Source of the DNA: an uncultured Pelagibacteraceae bacterium
Lineage (GTDB): Bacteria; Pseudomonadota; Alphaproteobacteria; Pelagibacterales; Pelagibacteraceae
Assembly: GCA_902623735.1 (NCBI GenBank)
Contig: CACNUU010000002.1
Span: 98,761 to 162,760 of the forward strand
Length of the DNA: 64,000 nucleotides
Reading direction: 5' to 3'
Below the pieces are notes generated by a model, which was given only the letters and a program-made list of their open reading frames with translations, had not been told where the DNA came from and did not search any database. Shown one piece after another: positions 1 to 8,042 of the stretch (the first letter of the stretch is position 1; each line of letters starts with the position of its first letter). The position numbers and the translations under genes were made by a program.

Positions 1-1143
1 CAAAATTGGGAAGTTTACATTGCTCCAAAGGACGAGGTACTTATAGGTGGTTTAATTTTTTTAGAAAATTGGATTATTAGAGCTGAAAAATCTAATGCTT
101 TAGAAAAATTATTTGTTAAAAATATCAAAACTGAAGTAGAAGAAGAGTTATTATTTTCTGATGAAAAGATAATAGTGCCTGGTATTTCTTTAACTCAAAG
201 AGATAAAAATACCGATCTTGTATATTTATCCTACTCATCACCAAAGACTCCGGGTAAAACCTATTTATATAATTTAAAAACTAAAGAAAGAAAATTGGTT
301 AAAGAACAAGAAATTCCCTCAGGCCATAACTCGGATGATTATATAGTTGAAAGATTAGATTGCCCTTCTCACGATGGTAGAAGCGTGCCAATAACAATAA
401 CTAGACACAAAAAAACTAAAGTTGATGGGTCCGCAAATTTATTGCTTTACGGATATGGGTCTTACGGAGCTTCAATGTCTCCAGATTTTTCCTCAACAAG
501 ACTTAGTTTAATTAATAGAGATATAATTTGGGTCACTGCTCACATCAGAGGAGGTATGGAGAGAGGTATGAAGTGGTGGAAAGAGGGAAAACTTTTGAAA
601 AAAAAGAATACGTTTGAGGATTACATTGCTGTAGCAAAATTTTTAATTGAAAAAAAATACACTTCTGAAAAAAGAATAATAGGTATGGGTGGATCAGCTG
701 GTGGATTATTGATGGGTGCAGTTGTAAATCAATCACCCGAATTATTTCTTGGAATTATAATGGCAGTACCGTTTGTTGACTCTTTAACAACTAATTTAGA
801 TCATTCACTTCCTTTAACGATTGGAGAATTTGATGAATTTGGCAATGCTAAAGATAATAAAGAACATTTTAATTATATATTTTCATATGCTCCATATAAT
901 AATATTAAAAAAATGGATTATCCAAACATATTGATTACTACAAGCTTAAGTGACAATAGGGTTTTATTTGACGAACCTGCAAAATTTACAGCTAAACTTC
1001 GAGATTATAAAACTGATAATAATCTTCTTTTACTTAAGACTGAAATGAATGCCGGTCATGGTGGAAAATCGGGAAGAGATGGTGCAATAGAGGAAATTGC
1101 ATTCGATTATGCATTTATTTTAAAAATTTCCAAAAAAATTTAA
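1..1143 (+). CDS. ptrB: Oligopeptidase B / prolyl oligopeptidase family serine peptidase (C-terminal part, 5' truncated by window edge)
   Basis: Frame +1 is open from base 1 through the listed ORF; GGSAGGLLMGAVVNQSPELF nucleophile region and C-terminal HGGKSGR motif of the S9A family. Confidence 0.88.
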   Translation, partial: QNWEVYIAPKDEVLIGGLIFLENWIIRAEKSNALEKLFVKNIKTEVEEELLFSDEKIIVPGISLTQRDKNTDLVYLSYSSPKTPGKTYLYNLKTKERKLVKEQEIPSGHNSDDYIVERLDCPSHDGRSVPITITRHKKTKVDGSANLLLYGYGSYGASMSPDFSSTRLSLINRDIIWVTAHIRGGMERGMKWWKEGKLLKKKNTFEDYIAVAKFLIEKKYTSEKRIIGMGGSAGGLLMGAVVNQSPELFLGIIMAVPFVDSLTTNLDHSLPLTIGEFDEFGNAKDNKEHFNYIFSYAPYNNIKKMDYPNILITTSLSDNRVLFDEPAKFTAKLRDYKTDNNLLLLKTEMNAGHGGKSGRDGAIEEIAFDYAFILKISKKI

Positions 1144-1154
1144 ATAAATTTACA

Positions 1155-1184
1155 CTTGAAAATTTAAATTTAATTACCACATAT
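1155..1184 (+). promoter_or_regulatory. Candidate heat-shock (RpoH-type) promoter for hsp20
   Basis: CTTGAAA (1155-1161), 15 nt, CCACATAT (1177-1184), similar to RpoH consensus CTTGAAA / CCCCATnT; sits directly upstream of a small heat-shock protein gene. Confidence 0.5.
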
Positions 1185-1245
1185 ATTCAGTAGGTCGCCT
1201 AATGGGGCTTACATATAATAAACTTGCTTAACAAGGAGGATTAAA

Positions 1246-1692
1246 ATGACAAGTAAGGACTTATCTATATTCAACTCTCTCAGACCTTTTTCAATTGGTT
1301 TTGACGATATGTTTGATCAATTTGAAAATATGTTGGGAAATGGAAATTTGACTATGCAATCAAATTATCCACCTTATAATATAAGGAAGACAGGCAAAGA
1401 TAACTACTCGATAGAAGTTGCTCTTGCTGGCTTTAACAAGAAAGATGTTGAGGTTGAATTTGAAGATAATTTATTAACAGTAAGAACTAAACAAGTTAAT
1501 AAATCTGACGAAAAAAATGAGGATGGTGAAATTTTACATAAAGGTATTTCACAGAGGCAGTTTGCCAGATCATTTACAATAGCAGACGATGTAAAAGTAA
1601 ATGGTGCAGAGCTCAAAGATGGCCTTTTAACAATAGCATGTGAAAGAATTTTACCTGACCATAAAAAGAAAAGACTTATAGAAATAAAATAA
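1246..1692 (+). CDS. Hsp20 family small heat-shock protein (IbpA-like)
   Basis: 148 aa alpha-crystallin domain; NYPPYNIRKTGKDNYSIEVALAGF and GISQRQFARSFTIADDVKVNGAELKDGLLTI; SD AAGGAGG at 1233-1239. Confidence 0.95.
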   Translation: MTSKDLSIFNSLRPFSIGFDDMFDQFENMLGNGNLTMQSNYPPYNIRKTGKDNYSIEVALAGFNKKDVEVEFEDNLLTVRTKQVNKSDEKNEDGEILHKGISQRQFARSFTIADDVKVNGAELKDGLLTIACERILPDHKKKRLIEIK

Positions 1693-1701
1693 GTTTTACC
1701 T

Positions 1702-1735
1702 TACTTGCGGAGATTTTTCTCCGCAAGTATTTTTA
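1702..1735. terminator. Rho-independent (bidirectional) terminator between convergent hsp20 and lipoprotein gene
   Basis: 12-bp perfect stem TACTTGCGGAGA (1702-1713) / TCTCCGCAAGTA (1718-1729), TTTT loop, followed by T-run. Confidence 0.92.
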
Positions 1736-2038
1736 AAAACATCCATTTGAAACAAAACCTATTACAATAGAGTTGGAATCTATCTCAAATCTTCTCTCAC
1801 AAGAAATTCCATACTTTTTTGTCCTGTAAATAATCTCTAAATTTCCTTTTTCATTTTTATAATCTTCATCTGGGTTTCCTAAGTCAATTTTAAGCTTAGT
1901 AGATTTTTTTCCAATATATTTACTTAATCTTTTATTTTCTTTTTCTACAATTGCATCAGTTTTTTCTTTTACAGTTTGACAACTAAATAAAAAAAAGATG
2001 ATTGGAATAATAATTAATTTTGATTTAATCTTTTGCAC
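1733..2038 (-). CDS. Small putative lipoprotein, unknown function
   Basis: 101 aa; signal peptide with lipobox-like FLFSC; no family recognised. Confidence 0.65.
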   Translation of the reverse strand: MQKIKSKLIIIPIIFFLFSCQTVKEKTDAIVEKENKRLSKYIGKKSTKLKIDLGNPDEDYKNEKGNLEIIYRTKKYGISCERRFEIDSNSIVIGFVSNGCF

Positions 2039-2164
2039 ATTCTTAGATTAACACCATAATTGTGGCATAAATATAAACTTACTAGTTGTATTATGTGAAT
2101 AAAATTAGAATTATCAAAGTAATTTTTCCAAGAATCAAATACTTAAGTTCTATTAGGAGGAAAA

Positions 2165-3475
2165 ATGTTTGATAAATATTTTAATTATAAAAAACACAAT
2201 ACAGATTTTAAAACTGAAGTAATAGCTGGAACGACAACGTTTTTAACTATGGCTTATATAATGTTTTTAAATCCTTTTATTTTATCCGGAGAATTTGCGG
2301 GTCCTGATAAAGGTTTTTTTGATTTTGGAGCAGTTTACACTGCAACAATTTTGGCTACCGCACTTGCATGTTTTATTATGGCATTTTATGGAAAAACTTG
2401 GCCAATAGGACTTGCGCCTGGAATGGGAATAAATGCATTTGTGGCTTTTGGTGTTTGCGCTGGCATGGGTTACACTCCTCAAGAAGCATTAGGTGCTGTT
2501 TTAGTGGCTGGAGTATTGTTTTTAATAATTTCTCTAACTCCAATAAGAGCATGGTTAATAAATTCAATTCCAAAAAGTTTAAAATTGGGTATTGGAGCTG
2601 GAATAGGATTATTTTTAGCAATTATTGGTTTACAAATAATGGAAGTTGTTGTCGATAATCCAGTAACATTAGTTCAATTAGGTAACTTAAGTGATCCTTT
2701 GGTGCTACTTGGATGTGCAACATTTATTGCCATAATTGTTTTAGAGAAAATGAATGTAAAAGGAAATATCATTATAGGAATACTGGTATTTAGTATTATA
2801 GCATGGGCCACTGGTCTTGCTAAGTTCAATGGTATTGCAAGTTCACCACCACCTATGACATACCTTTTTGAATTTGATCTATCTGCAGCAATGACAGCTG
2901 GAATGTCTACGGTAATTTTTACTTTATTATTTATTGATTTCTTTGATACCGCAGGAACTTTAACTTCAGTAGCAAACGTTGCTGGCAAAGTTGGAAAGGA
3001 TGGAAAAGTTCAAGACATAAATAAAGCTATGTTGTCCGATAGTGTAAGTACTGTTGCAGGTGCAATGATGGGAACTACCACAGTCACAAGTTATGTTGAG
3101 TCTGGGGCTGGTGTGAAAGCTGGTGGAAAAACTGGAATGACATCGCTAGTAATAGGATTGTTGTTTTTAGCATGTATATTTTTTGCACCTCTTGCAACTA
3201 GTCTTCCAAAACAAATTGATGGTGCAGCTTTACTATTTGTGTCAGTTCTTTTCATAAGAAACATTACTGACATTGAATGGAATGATATCTCAGAGTCTGC
3301 TCCAGCAATACTTGCAATGATTTCAATGCCTTTGACATATAGTATTAGCAACGGAATTGCTTTAGCATTTGTGTCTTATGCTTTGATAAAGATATTTACT
3401 GGTAAATTTTCTACTACTTCACCAGCAATTTGGGTTGTTGCAATATTGAGTGTTGTCAGTTTTGCAGTTGCATAA
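2165..3475 (+). CDS. NCS2/AzgA-type purine (xanthine/guanine/hypoxanthine/adenine) permease
   Basis: 436 aa; MFDKYFNYKKHNTDFKTEVIAGTTTFLTMAYIMFLNPFIL N-terminus typical of AzgA-like permeases; SD AGGAGG. Confidence 0.92.
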   Translation: MFDKYFNYKKHNTDFKTEVIAGTTTFLTMAYIMFLNPFILSGEFAGPDKGFFDFGAVYTATILATALACFIMAFYGKTWPIGLAPGMGINAFVAFGVCAGMGYTPQEALGAVLVAGVLFLIISLTPIRAWLINSIPKSLKLGIGAGIGLFLAIIGLQIMEVVVDNPVTLVQLGNLSDPLVLLGCATFIAIIVLEKMNVKGNIIIGILVFSIIAWATGLAKFNGIASSPPPMTYLFEFDLSAAMTAGMSTVIFTLLFIDFFDTAGTLTSVANVAGKVGKDGKVQDINKAMLSDSVSTVAGAMMGTTTVTSYVESGAGVKAGGKTGMTSLVIGLLFLACIFFAPLATSLPKQIDGAALLFVSVLFIRNITDIEWNDISESAPAILAMISMPLTYSISNGIALAFVSYALIKIFTGKFSTTSPAIWVVAILSVVSFAVA

Positions 3476-3487
3476 ATAACTTTTTAT

Positions 3488-3519
3488 ATAGGGCTAGTTA
3501 CATTACTAGCCCTATTTAC
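3488..3519. terminator. Bidirectional terminator shared by permease and phosphoribosyltransferase
   Basis: 11-bp perfect stem ATAGGGCTAGT (3488-3498) / ACTAGCCCTAT (3505-3515), loop TACATT, flanked by T/A runs; overlaps the minus-strand stop at 3512. Confidence 0.88.
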
Positions 3520-4048
3520 TTTTCTTTATAATTTCCTCTATCGACAATTCTTCGTAATGCTCTGTAGGTTGAACGATCCACGGATCTGAACTTAACTTTA
3601 CTGAACAAAAATCTGGCTCAAATTTTGATGATTTTTTTTTCCACAAACATGCTGTTTTTACCTCTTTAATATAATCTTTTGTTGGACCATAATTTTTTAA
3701 CCATTCGATACTTTTATTAAGCGTTAAGCCAGTATCAGAAAGGTCATCAATTAAAAGTACTTTACTGAAGTCCTCATTGGTTGCTAAAGAGCTTATCTCT
3801 CTTGCAAACATTAATTGTCCTTGTTTATCCTCCATACCCTTTCCTGAGTAACTTTGAATAACTATGTAAGCGATTGGAAGTTTTAAAATTCTTGATAAAA
3901 TATCAATAATTGGAGCAGCGCCTCTCATGATGCCTACCAAAACTGTTGGTTTATAACTTTCATGAATTTGTATTGCCAATTTTTCAACAATTTTTGTATA
4001 TTCGTTAAAATTGATGATTAATTTCTCTGCCATGAAATTTATTATCAT
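3512..4048 (-). CDS. Purine (xanthine/guanine-type) phosphoribosyltransferase
   Basis: PRPP-binding motif VLLIDDLSDTGLTL; located convergent to a purine permease. Confidence 0.85.
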   Translation of the reverse strand: MIINFMAEKLIINFNEYTKIVEKLAIQIHESYKPTVLVGIMRGAAPIIDILSRILKLPIAYIVIQSYSGKGMEDKQGQLMFAREISSLATNEDFSKVLLIDDLSDTGLTLNKSIEWLKNYGPTKDYIKEVKTACLWKKKSSKFEPDFCSVKLSSDPWIVQPTEHYEELSIEEIIKKSK

Positions 4049-4073
4049 AATTAAAATTATTTAAAAAGGAGAA

Positions 4074-4364
4074 ATGATGAAAGCTTATTGGGTATGTATA
4101 TTCGAAAAAATTAATAATAGTGAAAAATTAAAGGAGTATGCAGGTAAAGCTAAACCTGCTGTGGAAAAATTTTCTGGTAGGTTTCTTGCTAGAGGTGGAA
4201 AGAGTAGAACTAATGAGGGGATAGACTCACCTAGGGTTGTCGTAGTTGAATTCCCTAACTATGACACAGCTATTAAATGCTATGACTCACAGGAATATCA
4301 AGAAGCACATAATATTCTTGAAGGCCAGGTTGTAAGACATCATCAAATTGTAGAGGGAACTTAG
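4074..4364 (+). CDS. DUF1330 family protein
   Basis: 96 aa; GRFLARGGKSRTNEG...RVVVVEFPNYDTAIKCYDSQEYQEA. Confidence 0.9.
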   Translation: MMKAYWVCIFEKINNSEKLKEYAGKAKPAVEKFSGRFLARGGKSRTNEGIDSPRVVVVEFPNYDTAIKCYDSQEYQEAHNILEGQVVRHHQIVEGT

Positions 4365-4996
4365 TATTGAATAGGCTCAGGATCAATGCTTCTCCATAAA
4401 TACCAAGTTGCAACTGAACAATAAGGAGAAAATCTTTTTTTTAATAAATAAACAAATTTGTCAGGCGGGAGATATTTCTTTTTATAATTTTTAGAAATTG
4501 CTCTTAAAAGCCCAATATCTTGTATAGGCCAAATATCAGATCTGTTATATGTAAATAATAATATCATCTCTGCTGACCATCTTCCTATCTGCTTTAAACT
4601 AGAAAGATATTGTATAGCCTCCTCATCATTCATTGTATTAATTAATTTTGGCTTGAAAGTTTTGTTAAGTATTTGCTTAGCTAAACTTTGAATTCCCAAA
4701 ACTTTTTGACGACTTAAACCGCAACTTTTTAATTGTGAAAATGATAATTTTGAAACTCTCTTTACGCTAATTCTATTGTCACATTTTTTTTTAAATCTTA
4801 AAAAAACAGAATTTGCTGCTGAAACACTTATTTGTTGACCAATAATACTTTTACATAAAGAAAAAAAAATATCTTTTCTTGATGTCAAAATAGTTTCTGA
4901 AGGACTCTTGTAGTTTTGAATCAGTCTAGAAATTACTTTATCTCTTTTAGATAAATATCTTTTTGCTTTGGACCAATACGCAGGGGCTTTAGTCAT
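4361..4996 (-). CDS. DNA-3-methyladenine glycosylase II family (HhH-GPD)
   Basis: SIIGQQISVSAANSVFLRF and LKQIGRWSAEMILLFTYNRSDIWPIQDIGL motifs. Confidence 0.9.
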   Translation of the reverse strand: MTKAPAYWSKAKRYLSKRDKVISRLIQNYKSPSETILTSRKDIFFSLCKSIIGQQISVSAANSVFLRFKKKCDNRISVKRVSKLSFSQLKSCGLSRQKVLGIQSLAKQILNKTFKPKLINTMNDEEAIQYLSSLKQIGRWSAEMILLFTYNRSDIWPIQDIGLLRAISKNYKKKYLPPDKFVYLLKKRFSPYCSVATWYLWRSIDPEPIQY

Positions 4997-5873
4997 TAAG
5001 AGTTTTGGCTGTAATTGTCTTTTTATTATAAATTTCTCTTCTAAAGATAATTAATGTGGAAATAATCACTAAAATAGCACCAAAAAGTGTTTTGATTGTT
5101 GGTACTTCATCCCAAATAAAATATCCAAAAATTATTGCGAAAATCAAAGCTAAATACTTTAACGGAGTTACTAAAGAGACCTCTGAATACTTATATGACT
5201 GACTTAACCATAAATTTGCAACTCCACCAAAAATTCCTACAAAAGATAATAATATTAAATGATTTAAACTTGGCATAACCCAACCTTGAGGAATTGTAAA
5301 AAAACTTAAGATAGTAATCGAAAGTGAGAAATAAAAAGAAATCAACCATACTGGTTCAGTTGTTGAAAGCTGTCTTATAGAAATTGCAACGTAAGAAAGG
5401 CCTAAACAAAAAATTATTGGAAAGATGTAATATATATTTAATTCGCTTATGCCAGGCTCAGTTATTATAAGTATACCCAAGAAACCAATAAGCACAGCTA
5501 ACCATCTAAAAATTCCAACTTTTTCATTTAATAAAAATATTGAAAAAATTGTTGTAAATATTGGTGCGGCAAAAGATATGCTCACAACTGTAGCTAACGG
5601 CAATTCTCTTAAGGCAATAAAAATTGCAACTAAAGCAATTAATCCTGAAATACATCTTAATGAATGTAAACCAGGTCTTTTTGTTTGATAAAAATTATGC
5701 AAACGGTCTTTTGGTATAACAAAAAAATAAAAAATTATACCAAAAAAACCCCTAAAAAATAAAACTTGTCCTATAGGATAATCAACAGACCATTTGACAA
5801 TAACATCCATTAAAGAAAATGCACAAATGGACATAAACATGTACAAAAAACCTAATTGATTTTTACTTAGCAT
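4989..5873 (-). CDS. DMT superfamily (EamA) transporter
   Basis: 294 aa, ten hydrophobic segments, two EamA repeats. Confidence 0.88.
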   Translation of the reverse strand: MLSKNQLGFLYMFMSICAFSLMDVIVKWSVDYPIGQVLFFRGFFGIIFYFFVIPKDRLHNFYQTKRPGLHSLRCISGLIALVAIFIALRELPLATVVSISFAAPIFTTIFSIFLLNEKVGIFRWLAVLIGFLGILIITEPGISELNIYYIFPIIFCLGLSYVAISIRQLSTTEPVWLISFYFSLSITILSFFTIPQGWVMPSLNHLILLSFVGIFGGVANLWLSQSYKYSEVSLVTPLKYLALIFAIIFGYFIWDEVPTIKTLFGAILVIISTLIIFRREIYNKKTITAKTLND

Positions 5874-5908
5874 AAGAATAATTTGTAAATTAATTTAAAT
5901 CTTTATCA

Positions 5909-6352
5909 ATGGAAATTGCAGTTTTAGCACTTGGATGTTTTTGGGGACCGGAAATCAAATTTAGTAAAATTGATGGTATTATTAAAACGGAGGTTGGTTA
6001 TTGTGGTGGTAACAGTCCAAAAACAACATACAAAGAAGTATGTACTGGGAACACTAATCATGCTGAGGTGGTAAAATTAGATTTCGATGAAAAAATAATT
6101 TCTTATGAAAAAATTTTAAAGATTTTTTTTCAAATTCATGATCCAACCACTTTAAATTCTCAAGGACCAGATTTTGGAACACAATATAGAAGTGAAATTT
6201 TTTATCTAAATAATAAACAGAAATTGATAGCTGAAAAGGTATTACAAGATGTAGATGATAGATTAACGAGAAAAGTAGTTACTAAAATATCATTACTTAA
6301 AAATTATTGTCCAGCTGAGGAATACCACCAAAAATATCTAGAAAAAAGATAA
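5909..6352 (+). CDS. msrA: Peptide-methionine (S)-S-oxide reductase
   Basis: ALGCFWGPE catalytic motif, VGYCGG, TGNTNHAEVV, AEEYHQKYL. Confidence 0.95.
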   Translation: MEIAVLALGCFWGPEIKFSKIDGIIKTEVGYCGGNSPKTTYKEVCTGNTNHAEVVKLDFDEKIISYEKILKIFFQIHDPTTLNSQGPDFGTQYRSEIFYLNNKQKLIAEKVLQDVDDRLTRKVVTKISLLKNYCPAEEYHQKYLEKR

Positions 6353-7167
6353 TGTCTTTAGTGGAAACAGATTGGCTGGAAAAAAATTTACAAAAAGTAA
6401 AAATAATTGATTGTTCGTGGCACATGCCTCAGACTAAAAGAAACGGTTATGAGGAATATAAAAATCAACACATTCCGAATGCTATTTTTTTTGATTTAGA
6501 TAACAACTCAAAGAAAAATATCAGCCTTCCACATATGTTGGTTGATTCAACCGCCTGGAATAAAATAGTTTCAAAAATGGGGATTAAAAACGACGATAAA
6601 ATTATCATTTATGACAATTCAGATGTAATTAGCTCCTGCCGATGTTGGTTTAATTTTATTTACTTTGGCCATAATCCTGAATTAGTTCATGTATTGAATG
6701 GTGGATTTAATAAGTGGACAAAAGAAAATAGAAAAGTTTCCAAAGATTTTACATCTTTAGAGATATCAGATTATAAAAGTTCTGAACTAGAGGAATTAGT
6801 TAAATCTAAAGAAACAATTGATCAAAACATAGAAAAAAAATTATTCAAAGTGATTGATGCTAGAAGCAAAGAAAGATTCGAAGGAAAAATTCCTGAACCA
6901 AGAAAAGGTTTGAGAAGTGGAAATATTAAAAATTCTTTATGTATACCTTTTAATTTTTGTATAAATGAGGATAAAACTTTTAAAAATATTAATGAATTAA
7001 AAAATATTTTTGAAAATTGCTTAGGTAATATAAAAGAAAAAAATATAGTCTTTTCTTGTGGTTCTGGAGTTACAGCCTGTGTTTTAGCCTTGGCATATTC
7101 ATTAATTAATGACAATTATCAACCTTGTATTTATGATGGTTCCTGGGCAGAATACGGCATAATTTAA
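6352..7167 (+). CDS. Thiosulfate / 3-mercaptopyruvate sulfurtransferase (double rhodanese)
   Basis: Catalytic loop FSCGSGVTACVLALA; two rhodanese domains. Confidence 0.92.
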   Translation: MSLVETDWLEKNLQKVKIIDCSWHMPQTKRNGYEEYKNQHIPNAIFFDLDNNSKKNISLPHMLVDSTAWNKIVSKMGIKNDDKIIIYDNSDVISSCRCWFNFIYFGHNPELVHVLNGGFNKWTKENRKVSKDFTSLEISDYKSSELEELVKSKETIDQNIEKKLFKVIDARSKERFEGKIPEPRKGLRSGNIKNSLCIPFNFCINEDKTFKNINELKNIFENCLGNIKEKNIVFSCGSGVTACVLALAYSLINDNYQPCIYDGSWAEYGII

Positions 7168-7172
7168 ATTTA

Positions 7173-8042
7173 ATGAAAAGATCTAAAAAAATTATATACA
7201 CAATATTAGTTTTTTTTCTAATAATAACAATTGTAATTATCGGAAGAGCTTTAATTGGAAACCATTTCAAGAAAAAATTTAGTAAAGTTCCTCCTCCTGG
7301 AATAATTGTCACTAAAGTTTTTAAAAAAGAATTTTCGGATGAAATTGAAACTTTTGGCACAGCTGTTTCAAAAAAATCTAAAACTTTTAAAATTAAAAAA
7401 GATGACCTTACTGAAGATCTAAAATTAAAAAATTTTGTTAAAAAAGGTGAAATACTTCTTAAATTAAAAACAGAAAATATAATTGCACCTTTTAACGGAG
7501 TTTTAGGATACACTGGTCTAACAGAGGATATACTTGTATCAAACAATATATTTATCGTAACACTTGATGACAATTCAACTATTTATTCTGATATTAAAAT
7601 TCCAGAAAATTTTTCAGCTTTTGTAAAAAAAGGATTGCCAGTAGAAGTAAAATTATCAAGTTATAAGAATAAAATTTTCTATGGAGAAGTTGATTTTGTA
7701 TCTAGTAGAATTAGTGCTGATACAAGGAGTTTACTATCAAGAATTAAAATACAAAATAAAAATTTAGAATTAATTTCGGGATCCCTTTTAGAAGTGAGTT
7801 TAAAATTCAATTTGAGGGAGTCAATTAGTGCTCCAAACACAAGTGTTATGGTTGAAGGTGATAAATCCTATGTTTACAAAATTGATAATGAAAATATTGC
7901 CATTAAAACTGAGGTAGAGACAGGTTTAAGAAGTGAAAAAAATATTGAAATAATTGCAGGACTTATTGAAGGAGATATTATAGCTGCCGAAGGCCTAAAA
8001 AAAGTGAAACCTCAAGGAAAAATTCAACCAATTTTTAAATAA
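7173..8042 (+). CDS. RND efflux periplasmic adaptor (MFP), short form apparently lacking the alpha-hairpin
   Basis: 289 aa; split lipoyl halves FVKKGEILLKLKTEN | IIAPFNGVLGYTGL directly joined; beta-barrel and membrane-proximal regions follow; adjacent to RND permease. Confidence 0.85.
   Translation: MKRSKKIIYTILVFFLIITIVIIGRALIGNHFKKKFSKVPPPGIIVTKVFKKEFSDEIETFGTAVSKKSKTFKIKKDDLTEDLKLKNFVKKGEILLKLKTENIIAPFNGVLGYTGLTEDILVSNNIFIVTLDDNSTIYSDIKIPENFSAFVKKGLPVEVKLSSYKNKIFYGEVDFVSSRISADTRSLLSRIKIQNKNLELISGSLLEVSLKFNLRESISAPNTSVMVEGDKSYVYKIDNENIAIKTEVETGLRSEKNIEIIAGLIEGDIIAAEGLKKVKPQGKIQPIFK

Noticed and set aside
2039-2164. Possible purine/xanthine riboswitch in the permease leader
   Set aside because: No recognisable purine aptamer core or stable multi-stem fold by eye; only an SD is clear. 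An Rfam scan would settle it
2282-2988. Several antisense and alternate-frame ORFs within the purine permease (e.g. 2368-2658 +, 2376-2621 -, 2674-2988 -)
   Set aside because: Nested in a well-supported CDS, low-complexity translations, no recognisable domain or SD; expected by chance
7106-7573. 155-aa minus-strand ORF across the sulfurtransferase/adaptor junction
   Set aside because: Antisense to two supported genes; composition explained by complementary Lys/Phe-rich codons
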